Shown here: piece after piece, positions 34,096 through 42,681 of the stretch | Numbering within the stretch: position 1 is the stretch's first letter | How the letters are laid out: every line of letters begins with the position of its first letter | Source: Dechloromonas sp. | GTDB lineage: Bacteria; Pseudomonadota; Gammaproteobacteria; Burkholderiales; Rhodocyclaceae | Length of the DNA: 64,000 bases | Reading direction: 5' to 3' | NCBI GenBank assembly: GCA_028687035.1 | Contig: JAQUAX010000002.1 | Span: forward strand, 186,001 to 250,000 | Made by a program: the position numbers and the translations under genes | The notes under the pieces: model-generated | What the model saw: the letters and a program-made list of their open reading frames with translations, nothing else | The model's database searches: none | Told to the model about the DNA's origin: nothing

Positions 34096-34368
34096 ATGAA
34101 AAGAGTGGTTCCCCTGCTGTTCGGCCTGCTGTGCGGCATCGGGTCGGCGCTGGCCGCCGTCAACCTGAACACCGCGACCGTCGAGCAACTCGATGCCGTC
34201 AAGGGCGTCGGTCCGGCCAAGGCGAAGGCGATCGTCGCCTACCGCGACAAGAACGGGCCGTTCAAGTCGGTCGACGAGCTGGCCAAGGTCAAGGGCTTCG
34301 GGGAGAAGAGCGTGGCCAAGCTGCGCCCCGAGCTGAGCGTCGGGGAGGCGCCGGCCGCGAAGAAGTGA
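34096..34368 (+). CDS. comEA: ComEA-like helix-hairpin-helix DNA-binding protein
   Basis: Small exported DNA-binding protein, 90 residues. A signal peptide (about 1-20, LLFGLLCGIGSALA) is followed by a single tandem helix-hairpin-helix unit: VNLNTATVEQLDAVKGVGPAKAKAIVAYRD (landmark LDAVKGVGPAKA) and LAKVKGFGEKSVAKL. Proteins of this form bind incoming DNA in the periplasm in type IV-pilus-dependent competence; that job is inferred. The ATG at 34096 is chosen because GGAGGTGA lies 5-13 bp upstream; a GTG at 34087 falls inside that ribosome site. Confidence 0.88.
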   Translation: MKRVVPLLFGLLCGIGSALAAVNLNTATVEQLDAVKGVGPAKAKAIVAYRDKNGPFKSVDELAKVKGFGEKSVAKLRPELSVGEAPAAKK

Positions 34369-34379
34369 CCGGGGCGATC

Positions 34380-34403
34380 AACGGCGGGGTGACCCGCCGT
34401 TTT
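34380..34403. terminator. Bidirectional terminator between comEA and yggU
   Basis: AACGGCGGG (34380-34388) pairs perfectly with CCCGCCGTT (34393-34401), loop GTGA, followed by TTTT on the plus strand. It lies 11 bp after comEA and 1 bp before the yggU stop on the other strand, so it can serve both converging transcripts. Confidence 0.75.
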
Positions 34404-34404
34404 G

Positions 34405-34698
34405 CTATGCGGCGGCCAGCGCGGCGATGGCCGCCGGCGTCGCGCCGACCACCTCGAGCACCTTGTGGCGCGAGGTCTGCCCGCTCTTCAGCGTGACCGC
34501 CGAGCGGGGCAGGCCGAGGCGCTCGGCGACGAAGCGGACCAGCGCGTCGTTGGCCTTGCCGTCGACCGGCGGTGCCGCCAGCCGGATTTTCAGCGCATCG
34601 CCGTGCATGCCGGCGAATTCGCTCTTCTTCGCGCCCGGCTGGATGTGCAGGGTCAGCGTGATCCGGCCGTCGGCGCCCTGGCGGAACCAGTCGCTCAC
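34405..34698 (-). CDS. yggU: DUF167/YggU family protein
   Basis: Small alpha/beta cytosolic protein of unknown role, 97 residues. Signature LHIQPGAKKSEFAG, then LKIRLAAPPVDGKANDALV and a final region VTLKSGQTSRHKVLEV, all typical of DUF167. The GTG at 34698 overlaps the yggT stop as GTGA and gives the expected N-terminus (VSDWFRQGADGRITL). Last gene of yggS-proC-yggT-yggU. Confidence 0.92.
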   Translation of the reverse strand: MSDWFRQGADGRITLTLHIQPGAKKSEFAGMHGDALKIRLAAPPVDGKANDALVRFVAERLGLPRSAVTLKSGQTSRHKVLEVVGATPAAIAALAAA

Positions 34699-35222
34699 AG
34701 GAACATCAGCACCACCTGCAGCAGCAGGATGGCGACCAGCGGCGACAGGTCGATGCCGGAGATCGGCGGCAGCACGCGGCGGACGGGATCGAGCAGCGGG
34801 CGGGTCAGCTGGTGGGCCGGCGCGGCCAGCGGCGAGTAGGGGTTGATCCACGACAGCACAGCCTGCAGGATCAGCGCGCCGATCAGGATATAGACGGCCA
34901 TCCGGACGACGCCCCGCACCGCGAACATCAGCACCATCGGCACCGCGTTGTCGGCGGCCAGCGGCGCGCCGGCGAGGCCGATCAGAACGGCGCCGAGCAG
35001 CAGCTGCAGCGCCAGCGCGGCGAGCAGGCTGGCCCAGTCGTAGCCGCCGGCCCCGGGAACCACGCGGCGCAGCGGCTTGACCGCCCAGTTGGTCAGGCGG
35101 ACGACGAAATCGCCGAGCTGGCCGGCGAACGACACGCGCATCGCCTGCATCATGAAGCGCAGCAGGAACAGCGCGCAGAAGAAACCGGCGACGGCGTCGA
35201 GCAGGAAGGCGACGGCCTGCAT
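34695..35222 (-). CDS. yggT: YggT family integral membrane protein
   Basis: Polytopic inner-membrane protein, 175 residues, with two YggT repeats. Each repeat has two hydrophobic helices: AVAFLLDAVAGFFCALFLL plus LLAALALQLLLGAVLIGL; then YILIGALILQAVLSW plus LVAILLLQVVLMFL. The conserved SWINPYSPLAAPAHQLTRPLLDPVRRVLPP segment (landmark WINPYSPL) is present. Function is not settled; some members are linked to osmotic shock tolerance or division. Its ATG overlaps the proC stop by 1 bp (TGATG). Confidence 0.9.
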   Translation of the reverse strand: MQAVAFLLDAVAGFFCALFLLRFMMQAMRVSFAGQLGDFVVRLTNWAVKPLRRVVPGAGGYDWASLLAALALQLLLGAVLIGLAGAPLAADNAVPMVLMFAVRGVVRMAVYILIGALILQAVLSWINPYSPLAAPAHQLTRPLLDPVRRVLPPISGIDLSPLVAILLLQVVLMFL

Positions 35223-36034
35223 CAGTCGGCCCCGAGGAGCTTGCCGAGTTCGGCGCCGCGCGCCGCGGCGGCATGGCAGCCGGCGACGATGCCGTCCTTG
35301 ACGCCGGTTTCCGCCATCACCTGCAGCGCGGCGGCGGTGGTGCCGCCCTTGGAGGTCACGCGCTCGCGGAGTACCGCGGCGGGTTCGTCCGATTGCGCGG
35401 CCAGCGCGGCGGCGCCCTGCACGGTCTCGATGGCGAGCTGGCGGCCCTGTTCCGGCGTGAAGCCGAGTTCGGCGGCGGCCTGCTGCAGGGCCTCGATGAA
35501 CAGGAAGACGTAGGCCGGGCCGCTGCCCGAGATCGCGGTGATGCCGTCGATCTTCGCCTCGTCGGCTATCCATACGGTGGTGCCGACGGCGCGCAGCACG
35601 CGGTCGGCGGTCGCCCTGCCTTCGTCGCTGACTTCCGGCAGCGCGCACAGTCCGGTGATGCCGGCGCCGATCAGCGCCGGGGTGTTCGGCATGCAGCGCA
35701 CGATGTTGCGGTGGCCGCCGAGCCAGCGCGCCAGCGAATCCATGCCGAGGCCGGCCGCGATGCTGATGACCAGCGCGTTGCCGAGCTTGCCGGCGAGCGG
35801 GGCGACGGCGTCCTTCATCTGCTGCGGCTTGACTGCGAGGACCAGCACGTCGGGCGAGGCCGGCGCGGTTTCGGCGCTGGCGTGGCAGTTCACCGCGAAG
35901 GTCGCGGACAGCTTGGCGCGCGCCTCGGCAACCGGGTCGATGACGTCGATGTCGCCGGCCGGAATGCCCTGTTTGACCATGCCGCCGATCAGCGCGCTGG
36001 CCATGTTGCCGCCACCCAAAAACAGAATCTTCAT
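35222..36034 (-). CDS. proC: Pyrroline-5-carboxylate reductase
   Basis: Last step of proline synthesis, NAD(P)H-dependent reduction of P5C; 270 residues. N-terminal Rossmann motif FLGGGNMASALIGG, the LAVKPQQM strand, and the substrate-binding stretch ISGSGPAYVFLFIEALQQAA (landmark SGSGPAYVFLF) near residue 163. Conserved C-terminal SKGGTTAAAL is also present. It starts 4 bp inside the end of yggS. The yggS-proC-yggT order is widespread in proteobacteria. Confidence 0.96.
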   Translation of the reverse strand: MKILFLGGGNMASALIGGMVKQGIPAGDIDVIDPVAEARAKLSATFAVNCHASAETAPASPDVLVLAVKPQQMKDAVAPLAGKLGNALVISIAAGLGMDSLARWLGGHRNIVRCMPNTPALIGAGITGLCALPEVSDEGRATADRVLRAVGTTVWIADEAKIDGITAISGSGPAYVFLFIEALQQAAAELGFTPEQGRQLAIETVQGAAALAAQSDEPAAVLRERVTSKGGTTAAALQVMAETGVKDGIVAGCHAAAARGAELGKLLGAD

Positions 36035-36720
36035 GCGTAGTTTCTTTCACCAAAAATGGCCGTGCCGATGCGGACGATGGTCGCGCCTTCGGCGACGGCG
36101 GCTTCGAGATCGTGGGACATGCCGATCGACAGCGTGTCGAGCGGGATGCCGGCGGCGACCACCGCGTCGCGCAGTTCGCGCAACCGGCGGAAGGGCGCCC
36201 GCTGGGCCGCCTCGTCGTCGGCCGGCTCGGGGATCGCCATCAGGCCGCGCAGTTTCAGGTTGGGCAACGCGGCGACGGCGCGGCACAGGGCCAGCGTTTC
36301 GTCCGGGCGGCAGCCGCTCTTGCTGGCTTCGCCGGACACATTGACCTGCACGCAGACCTGCAGCGGCGGCAGGCTTTCCGGCCGCTGCGCCGACAGGCGC
36401 TCGGCGATCTTCAGGCGGTCGACCGAGTGCACCCAGGCGAAATGCTCGGCGACCGGCCGCGTCTTGTTGCTCTGCAGCGGGCCGATGAAATGCCATTCGA
36501 GATTGCGGTCGGCCGTCGCCAGCGCCTTGTCCACGCCTTCCTGGACGTAGTTCTCGCCGAAAGCCGTCTGGCCGGCTGCGGCCGCGTCGAGCACCGAGGC
36601 CAGCGGCCAGGTCTTGCTGACCGCGAGCAGGGCGACCTCCGCGGAGTCCCGTCCGGCGGCCTGCGCGGCCCGCGCGATGCGGTCCCTGACGGCTTGCAGC
36701 TTGTCGGAGATTGCGCTCAT
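36031..36720 (-). CDS. yggS: PLP homeostasis protein (YggS/PLPBP family)
   Basis: PLP-binding protein without known catalytic activity that helps control free PLP and amino-acid balance; 229 residues. The PLP lysine is in LLAVSKTWP (about residue 35); other landmarks are FGENYVQEG, WHFIGPLQSNKTRP, SGCRPDE and LSIGMSHDLEAAVAEGAT. The ATG at 36720 gives the usual N-terminus MSAISDKLQAVRDRI; in-frame sequence before it is not conserved. First gene of the yggS-proC-yggT-yggU run, divergent from pilT across 56 bp. Confidence 0.94.
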   Translation of the reverse strand: MSAISDKLQAVRDRIARAAQAAGRDSAEVALLAVSKTWPLASVLDAAAAGQTAFGENYVQEGVDKALATADRNLEWHFIGPLQSNKTRPVAEHFAWVHSVDRLKIAERLSAQRPESLPPLQVCVQVNVSGEASKSGCRPDETLALCRAVAALPNLKLRGLMAIPEPADDEAAQRAPFRRLRELRDAVVAAGIPLDTLSIGMSHDLEAAVAEGATIVRIGTAIFGERNYA

Positions 36721-36776
36721 AATCCAGCGGAGTTGTCGATAAAACGAAGTATACACGCGCCCCGAGGACGATCCGC

Positions 36777-37820
36777 ATGGACATCACCGAACTGCTGGCC
36801 TTCAGCGTCAAGAACAAGGCCTCCGACCTCCACCTGTCGTCCGGTCTGCCTCCGATGATCCGCGTGCATGGCGACGTCCGCCGCATCAACCTGCCGGCGA
36901 TGGAACACAAGGACGTCCACAGCATGGTGTATGACATCATGAACGACGCCCAGCGCAAGACCTACGAGGAAACGCTGGAGTGCGACTTCTCGTTCGAGAT
37001 TCCCAACCTCGCGCGCTTCCGGGTCAATGCCTTCAACCAGCAGCGCGGTGCGGCCGCCGTGTTCCGGACCATTCCGTCCAAGGTGCTGACCCTCGAGGAA
37101 CTGAACTGCCCGAAGATCTTCAAGGACATCGCCGAATATCCGCGCGGCATCGTGCTGGTGACCGGGCCGACCGGTTCCGGCAAGTCGACGACGCTGGCCG
37201 CGATGGTCGACCACATCAACGACAACGACTACGGTCACATCCTGACCGTCGAGGACCCGATCGAATTCGTCCACCAGTCGAAGAAGTGCCTGATCAACCA
37301 GCGCGAGGTCGGCCCGCACACGCTGTCCTTCTCCAACGCGCTGCGCTCGGCGCTGCGCGAGGACCCGGACGTCATCCTGGTCGGCGAAATGCGCGACCTC
37401 GAAACCATCCGCCTGGCACTGACCGCGGCCGAGACCGGCCACCTGGTGTTCGGCACGCTGCACACCTCGTCGGCGGCCAAGACCATCGACCGCGTCGTCG
37501 ACGTCTTCCCGGCGGCCGAAAAGGAAATGGTCCGCTCGATGCTGTCCGAATCGCTGCGCGCGGTCATTTCGCAGACGCTGCTGAAGACCAAGGACGGCCA
37601 GGGGCGCGTCGCCGCGCACGAGATCATGATCGGCACGCCGGCCATCCGCAACCTGATCCGCGAGAACAAGGTCGCGCAGATGTATTCGGCGATCCAGACC
37701 GGCCAGAATTTCGGCATGCAGACGCTCGACCAGTGCCTGATCGACCTGGTCCGGCGCAACGTCGTCTCGGGCAACGAAGCCCGCCTGCGCGCCGCCAACA
37801 AGGACGCCTTCCCGGCCTGA
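36777..37820 (+). CDS. pilT: Type IV pilus retraction ATPase PilT
   Basis: Hexameric cytoplasmic ATPase that depolymerises pilin and retracts the pilus; 347 residues, typical. N-terminal PAS-like domain (about 1-100, SDLHLSSGLPPMIRVHGDV as landmark SDLHLSSGLPP), Walker A GPTGSGKST at about 129-137, Asp box VEDPIEFVH, Walker B ILVGEMRDLET, His box TGHLVFGTLHTSSA, and the C-terminal PilT motif AIRNLIRENK needed for retraction. A ribosome site GAGGA lies upstream of the ATG. PilU follows 33 bp downstream. Confidence 0.97.
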   Translation: MDITELLAFSVKNKASDLHLSSGLPPMIRVHGDVRRINLPAMEHKDVHSMVYDIMNDAQRKTYEETLECDFSFEIPNLARFRVNAFNQQRGAAAVFRTIPSKVLTLEELNCPKIFKDIAEYPRGIVLVTGPTGSGKSTTLAAMVDHINDNDYGHILTVEDPIEFVHQSKKCLINQREVGPHTLSFSNALRSALREDPDVILVGEMRDLETIRLALTAAETGHLVFGTLHTSSAAKTIDRVVDVFPAAEKEMVRSMLSESLRAVISQTLLKTKDGQGRVAAHEIMIGTPAIRNLIRENKVAQMYSAIQTGQNFGMQTLDQCLIDLVRRNVVSGNEARLRAANKDAFPA

Positions 37821-37853
37821 GCGGCCGGCCAACGCACATAACGAGGGGAAGCC

Positions 37854-38990
37854 ATGGAACGCGACCAGGCAATGAAATTCATGCACGATCTTCTGCGCCT
37901 GCTGATGCAGAAGAAGGGCTCCGACCTGTTCATCACCTCCGGTTTTCCGCCGGCGATCAAGGTGGACGGCAAGATCATGCCGGTTTCCAACCAGGCGCTG
38001 ACGCCGCAGCACACCGCCGAACTGGCGCGGGCGATCATGAACGACCGCCAGGCCGCCGAGTTCGAATCGACGAAGGAATGCAACTTCGCGATCTCGCCGG
38101 CCGGCATCGGGCGCTTCCGGGTCAATGCGCTGGTCCAGCAGGGGCGGGTCGCCGTCGTCTGCCGGACGATCAACCTGACCATCCCGACCCTCGACGAACT
38201 CGGGCTGCCGCCGGTGCTCAAGGACCTCGCGATGACCAAGCGCGGCCTGATCATTTTTGTCGGCGGCACCGGCACCGGCAAGAGCACCTCGCTGGCGGCC
38301 CTGGTCGATTACCGCAACGAGAACTCCTTCGGCCACATCATCACGATCGAGGACCCGATCGAATACGTGCATGAGCACAAGAACTGCATCGTCACGCAGC
38401 GCGAGGTCGGCGTCGACACCGACGACTGGGGACCGGCGCTGAAGAACACGCTGCGCCAGGCGCCCGACGTGATCCTGATGGGCGAGATCCGCGACCGCAA
38501 CACGATGGACTACGCGATCGCCTTCGCCGAAACCGGCCACCTGGCGCTGGCGACGCTGCACGCCAACAGCTCCAACCAGGCGATCGACCGGATCATCAAC
38601 TTCTTCCCGGAAGAGCGCCGTTCCCAGCTGCTGATGGACCTGTCGCTGAACCTGCGCGCGATGGTCTCGCAGCGCCTGATCCCGAAGAAGGACGGCAAGG
38701 GGCGGGTCGCGGCGATCGAGGTGATGCTGAACTCGCCGCTGATTTCCGACCTGATCTTCAAGGGCGAGGTGCACGAGATCAAGGAAATCATGAAGAAGTC
38801 GCGCGAACTCGGCATGCAGACCTTCGACCAGGCGCTGTTCGACCTCTACGAGGCGGGCAAGATCACCTACGAGGATGCGCTGCGCAATGCCGATTCGCTG
38901 AACGACCTGCGCCTGCAGATCAAGCTGCACGGCAAGGAGTCGGCGGGCCGCGACCTGGCTTCCGGCATCGGCCACCTCGACATCGTCTGA
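37854..38990 (+). CDS. pilU: PilT-paralogous retraction ATPase PilU
   Basis: Second retraction motor, dependent on PilT in characterised species; 378 residues. Walker A is VGGTGTGKST (the PilU-type GGTGTGKS rather than GPTGSGKS), Walker B ILMGEIRDRNT, His box TGHLALATLHANSS. The C-terminal tail after about 345 (SLNDLRLQIKLHGKESAG) is longer than in PilT, as is normal for PilU. Start supported by GAGGGGAAG just upstream. Co-oriented with pilT and probably in the same operon. Confidence 0.96.
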   Translation: MERDQAMKFMHDLLRLLMQKKGSDLFITSGFPPAIKVDGKIMPVSNQALTPQHTAELARAIMNDRQAAEFESTKECNFAISPAGIGRFRVNALVQQGRVAVVCRTINLTIPTLDELGLPPVLKDLAMTKRGLIIFVGGTGTGKSTSLAALVDYRNENSFGHIITIEDPIEYVHEHKNCIVTQREVGVDTDDWGPALKNTLRQAPDVILMGEIRDRNTMDYAIAFAETGHLALATLHANSSNQAIDRIINFFPEERRSQLLMDLSLNLRAMVSQRLIPKKDGKGRVAAIEVMLNSPLISDLIFKGEVHEIKEIMKKSRELGMQTFDQALFDLYEAGKITYEDALRNADSLNDLRLQIKLHGKESAGRDLASGIGHLDIV

Positions 38991-39009
38991 CCTTTTCGGA
39001 GGAATCGCC

Positions 39010-39687
39010 ATGAAGCGCTTCATTTTTGCCCTGTTCGTCGCGTTGACCGCGAACCTCGTCCAGGCCGCCGGCCTCGACGCCATCTCGAGCGGCGACGCGG
39101 CATCCGGCGTCCGCGAGGCGCTGGCCAAGGGCGCCGACTACGCGGTGTCCTCGCTCGGCCAGCAGAACGGCTTCCTCGGCAACAAGAAGGTCAAGATCCC
39201 GCTGCCCAGCCCGCTCGACAAGGCCGAGTCGGCGCTGCGCATGTTCGGCATGGGCAAGCAGGCCGACCAGCTGGTCGAGACGATGAATCATGCCGCCGAA
39301 AATGCCGTCGCCGAAGCGCGCCCCATCCTCAGCGACTCGATCCGCAAGATGACGGTGCAGGACGCCAAGGGCATCCTGACCGGCGGCGACGACAGCGTCA
39401 CGCAGTATTTCCGGCGCAGTTCGTCGGAACAGCTGCTCGCCCGCTTCATGCCCATCGTCAAGGCGTCGACCGCGAAGCTGAAGCTCGCCGAGCAGTACAA
39501 CAAGTTCGCCGGCAAGGCGGCCAGCGCCGGCCTGGTCGACCAGAAGGACGCCGACATCGACAGCTATGTCGCCAACAAGGCGATGGACGGCCTGTTCCTG
39601 ATGATCGCCGAGGAAGAGAAGAAGCTGCGCAGCAACCCGCTGGGCGCCGGCAGCGACCTGCTGAAGAAGGTGTTCGGCGCGCTCTGA
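39010..39687 (+). CDS. DUF4197 domain exported protein
   Basis: Predicted secreted or periplasmic helical protein, 225 residues, of the DUF4197 family with no assigned function. Signal peptide about 1-19 (FIFALFVALTANLVQA). Core landmarks are GVREALAKGADYAVSSLG, KIPLPSPLDKAESALRMFGMG, TVQDAKGILTGGDDSVTQYFRR and the C-terminal DGLFLMIAEEEKKLRSNP, all typical. It lies 19 bp after pilU with a ribosome site (GGAGGA), so it is probably co-transcribed with the pilus ATPases; whether this is functional is unknown. Confidence 0.9.
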   Translation: MKRFIFALFVALTANLVQAAGLDAISSGDAASGVREALAKGADYAVSSLGQQNGFLGNKKVKIPLPSPLDKAESALRMFGMGKQADQLVETMNHAAENAVAEARPILSDSIRKMTVQDAKGILTGGDDSVTQYFRRSSSEQLLARFMPIVKASTAKLKLAEQYNKFAGKAASAGLVDQKDADIDSYVANKAMDGLFLMIAEEEKKLRSNPLGAGSDLLKKVFGAL

Positions 39688-39735
39688 ACTCAAGGCGGCG
39701 GGGTGTCCGGCCGTAATCGTGGCCAGGAGACCCCG

Positions 39736-40056
39736 ATGAAACTCGACCGCCTCGCTTCGACCACACAATCCGCGCCCGCAGAACGCCGGGCGACCGGCGT
39801 CGCCCCGCCGGAGGATCTGCGCATCAGCCGGGTCGAGGCGATGCAGGCCGTCGAAGGCGACCGCGAACGCTCGCTGCAGCAGGAAATGGCCGAAATTCCG
39901 CCGCAGGCGATCGCCGATTTCGACGGCGGCGACAAGATACGCGAGGAGGCCCGCGACCTCGCCGCGCAAGTCGCCGCGCTGGGTGGCAAGGCTGACGGCC
40001 TGCTGCGGGCCGAAGGCGTCGCGCTGCCGTCGGCCGGCGTCGACGAGAGCGTCTGA
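39736..40056 (+). CDS. Small hypothetical hydrophilic protein
   Basis: Unrecognised 106-residue protein, charged and Ala-rich, with no signal peptide, membrane helix or cysteine. It is predicted mostly helical (EAMQAVEGDRERSLQQEMAE; REEARDLAAQVAALGG), with a disordered N-terminus. The ATG at 39736 follows a good ribosome site (CCAGGAGA); codon use matches the neighbours, and it sits between DUF4197 and rep on the same strand. I do not assign a function. Confidence 0.65.
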   Translation: MKLDRLASTTQSAPAERRATGVAPPEDLRISRVEAMQAVEGDRERSLQQEMAEIPPQAIADFDGGDKIREEARDLAAQVAALGGKADGLLRAEGVALPSAGVDESV

Positions 40057-40128
40057 GCCGCCGGGCTGGGGTAAAATCCGGGCCCCGACCCCGATGCCCC
40101 CGCCTGCCCGGGGCGCTGTGCCTTTCCC

Positions 40129-42120
40129 ATGTCCGGTCTGAATCCCCAGCAACGCGAAGCGATCCATTATCTCGACGGTCCCCTGCTCGTCCTCGCCGGC
40201 GCCGGTTCCGGCAAGACGCGCGTGATCACCCAGAAGATCGCCTATCTGGTCGAGCAGTGCGGTTTTTCGCCGCGCAACGTCGCGGCGATCACCTTCACCA
40301 ACAAGGCGGCGAAGGAAATGCAGGAGCGCATCGGCAAGCTGCTGTCGTCGTCGGCCGCCAACGAGCTGCAGATCTCGACCTTCCACTCGCTGGGCGTGCG
40401 CATCCTGCGCGAGGAGGCCCGGGCGCTCGGCTACAAGCCGCGCTTCTCGATCTTCGATTCGGCCGACTGCGCCGGCATCATCGCCGAGGCCGCCAAGACC
40501 GTCGATAAGGCGACGCTGCGCCGGCTGCAATCGATCATCTCGAACTGGAAGAACGCGCTGGTCACGCCGGAGGCTGCGCGCCATCTGGTCCGCGACGAAC
40601 ACGAGGCGCTCGCCGCCGCTGCCTACCTGTCCTACGAGGCGACGCTGAAGGCCTACCAGGCGGTCGATTTCGACGATCTGATCGGCCTGCCGGTGAAACT
40701 GTTCAGCGAGCACCCGGAAATCGCCGACAAGTGGCAGAACCGCCTGCGCTACCTGCTGGTGGACGAATACCAGGACACCAACGCCTGCCAGTACCAGCTG
40801 CTGAAGCTCTTGACCGGCGTCCGCGCGCAATTCACCGCGGTGGGCGACGACGACCAGGCGATCTACGGCTGGCGCGGCGCCGACATCGACAACCTGAAGA
40901 AGCTGCCGGCGGAATTTCCGTCGCTGAAGGTCATCAAACTCGAGCAGAACTACCGGTCGACCGTCCGAATCCTGAAGGCCGCGAACAACGTCATCGCGCA
41001 CAACGAGAAGCTGTTCGACAAGACGCTGTGGTCCGAACTCGGCCACGGCGACCCGATCACCGTGACCGCCTGCCGCGACAACGAGGCCGAGGCCGAGAGC
41101 GTGGTCATGAAGCTGCAGGCGCATCGCTTCGAGCACCGGGCCAAGTTCCGCGACTACGCGATCCTCTACCGCTCGAACCATCAGGCGCGGCTGCTCGAGA
41201 CCCATCTGCGCAACCAGAAGATTCCCTACCTGCTGTCCGGCGGGCAGTCCTTCTTCGACAAGGCCGAAATCAAGGACATCACCAGCTACCTGCGCCTTCT
41301 GGCCAACGAGGACGACGATCCGGCCTTCATCCGCGCCGCGACGACGCCCAAGCGCGGCATCGGTGCGGCGACGCTGCAGGTGCTCGGCCAGTATGCCGGC
41401 GAGCGCCACGTGTCGCTGTTCCAGGCCGCCTTCGAGGAAGGTTTCGCGCACCGCGTGCAGTCCCGCCAGCTCGAGCCGCTGCTCGAATTCTGCCAGTTCA
41501 TCAACCGCATCCAGCACCGCGCCACCCGCGAGCCGGCCCACCAGGTGCTGCCCGACCTGCTGAAGGCGATCGACTACGAGACCTACCTGTACGACCAGGA
41601 AGAGCAGCGCACCGCGCAGAACCGCTGGGCGAACGTCTGCGAATTCGCCGAGTGGCTGAACCGGAAGGGCGAGGAGGACGGCAAGACGCTGATCGACATG
41701 GTGCAGAGCATCGCGCTGATCAACATGCTGGAAAAGCAGAACAGCGAGGACATCGACGCCGTCCAGCTGTCGACGCTGCATGCCGCCAAGGGGCTGGAAT
41801 ACAAGCACGTGTTCCTGGTCGGGGTCGAAGAGGGCATCCTGCCCCACCGCGAATCGCTGGACCCCGCGAAGCTGCAGGAAGAGCGCCGGTTGATGTACGT
41901 CGGCATCACGCGCGCCCAGCGCTCGCTGCACATCAGCTATTGCGAGAAGCGCAAGCAGGCGCGCGAACTGGTTCCCTGCGAGCCGTCGCGCTTCATCGCC
42001 GAGATGGGCAAGGAGGACGTCCGCTTCTCCGGCGGCAAGCTGGCGGCGCCGCCGGACCGGGCGACCGGCAGCGCGCGGCTCGAATCGATGAAGGCGATGC
42101 TCGCCGGCAACAAGCGATAA
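40129..42120 (+). CDS. rep: ATP-dependent DNA helicase Rep (UvrD/PcrA superfamily 1)
   Basis: 3'-5' helicase involved in replication restart and clearing protein-DNA blocks; 663 residues. Motifs in order: Q motif LNPQQREAIHYLDGP, Walker A AGAGSGKTRV (about 24-33), ITFTNKAAKEM (Ia), LVDEYQDTNACQ (II), GDDDQAIYGWRGAD (III), LEQNYRST (IV), LSTLHAAKGLEYKHVFLVG (V, landmark HAAKGLEYKHV) and YVGITRAQRSLHI (VI). Length and the short C-terminus fit Rep better than UvrD. A -10-like TAAAAT (40072-40077) lies upstream. Confidence 0.94.
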   Translation: MSGLNPQQREAIHYLDGPLLVLAGAGSGKTRVITQKIAYLVEQCGFSPRNVAAITFTNKAAKEMQERIGKLLSSSAANELQISTFHSLGVRILREEARALGYKPRFSIFDSADCAGIIAEAAKTVDKATLRRLQSIISNWKNALVTPEAARHLVRDEHEALAAAAYLSYEATLKAYQAVDFDDLIGLPVKLFSEHPEIADKWQNRLRYLLVDEYQDTNACQYQLLKLLTGVRAQFTAVGDDDQAIYGWRGADIDNLKKLPAEFPSLKVIKLEQNYRSTVRILKAANNVIAHNEKLFDKTLWSELGHGDPITVTACRDNEAEAESVVMKLQAHRFEHRAKFRDYAILYRSNHQARLLETHLRNQKIPYLLSGGQSFFDKAEIKDITSYLRLLANEDDDPAFIRAATTPKRGIGAATLQVLGQYAGERHVSLFQAAFEEGFAHRVQSRQLEPLLEFCQFINRIQHRATREPAHQVLPDLLKAIDYETYLYDQEEQRTAQNRWANVCEFAEWLNRKGEEDGKTLIDMVQSIALINMLEKQNSEDIDAVQLSTLHAAKGLEYKHVFLVGVEEGILPHRESLDPAKLQEERRLMYVGITRAQRSLHISYCEKRKQARELVPCEPSRFIAEMGKEDVRFSGGKLAAPPDRATGSARLESMKAMLAGNKR

Positions 42121-42250
42121 CGGCTTCGTCACACGGCGTCACACCGGCTTACGTTCCTGCTGACATCGGCCGCGGGCGGTCCGCGTTATTCGGTACAAGG
42201 CAGCGCATGAAGCGCCGCCGAATCAGACCGAAACAACAAGGAGCCAACAA

Positions 42251-42553
42251 ATGACCAAGCAACTGATCGCCCTCGCCATCGCCGCCGCTTTCGGCGTCGC
42301 CCACGCCGCCGACGTCAAGCCGGCTGTCGCCGAAACCAGGACGGCCACGACGCCGGCCGCCGCCGTCGTCAAGGGCGAAGCCCAGAAGGCCGCCCCAGCG
42401 GTCGAGGCGCCGAAGGCCGACGTGAAGGCTGCGGAAGCGGCCCAGCCGGTCGAGAAGAAGGTCAAGAAGGCGAAGAAGCCGCATCCCGAGGCGCCGCAGT
42501 CGGATGCGCCGAAGGCCGAAGCCGCGAAGCCGGCCGAGCCCGCGAAGAAGTAA
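42251..42553 (+). CDS. Small exported Ala/Lys/Pro-rich protein
   Basis: Unrecognised 100-residue protein. A clear signal peptide (TKQLIALAIAAAFGVAHA, cleavage after about 19) is followed by a low-complexity body of Ala, Lys, Pro, Glu and Val with no cysteine or aromatic residues. The last third is strongly basic (KKVKKAKKPHPE). Such composition resembles small histone-H1-like or envelope spacer proteins, but no function can be assigned. A ribosome site (AAGGAGCC) precedes the ATG and a strong terminator follows. Confidence 0.7.
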   Translation: MTKQLIALAIAAAFGVAHAADVKPAVAETRTATTPAAAVVKGEAQKAAPAVEAPKADVKAAEAAQPVEKKVKKAKKPHPEAPQSDAPKAEAAKPAEPAKK

Positions 42554-42597
42554 GGCTCGCAGCGCCGGCGGCGGTCCTCCAAAAACCGCCGCGGCCC

Positions 42598-42624
42598 GGG
42601 GCGCCGGAAGGTGCCCCTTTTTTT
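42598..42624 (+). terminator. Rho-independent terminator after the Ala/Lys/Pro-rich gene
   Basis: GGGGCGCC (42598-42605) pairs with GGTGCCCC (42610-42617) with one G-U pair and a GGAA tetraloop (GNRA type), followed by seven T residues. A second GC hairpin (42568-42592) stands just before it. Confidence 0.9.
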
Positions 42625-42631
42625 CGTGGAC

Positions 42632-42659
42632 AAAAAAAGGGAGGTCGAACCGACCTCCC
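42632..42659 (-). terminator. Rho-independent terminator after the cytochrome c5-like gene
   Basis: On the minus strand GGGAGGTCG (42659-42651) pairs with CGACCTCCC (42647-42639), followed by seven T residues. It lies 22 bp after the cytochrome stop, back to back with the plus-strand terminator. Confidence 0.9.
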
Positions 42660-42681
42660 CGTGTCGCTGCCGGGCGTTGCC

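Noticed and set aside
36733-36755. Promoter TTGTCG/TATACA before pilT
   Set aside because: The hexamers are only 11 bp apart, too close for a sigma-70 promoter, and no better -35 is visible.
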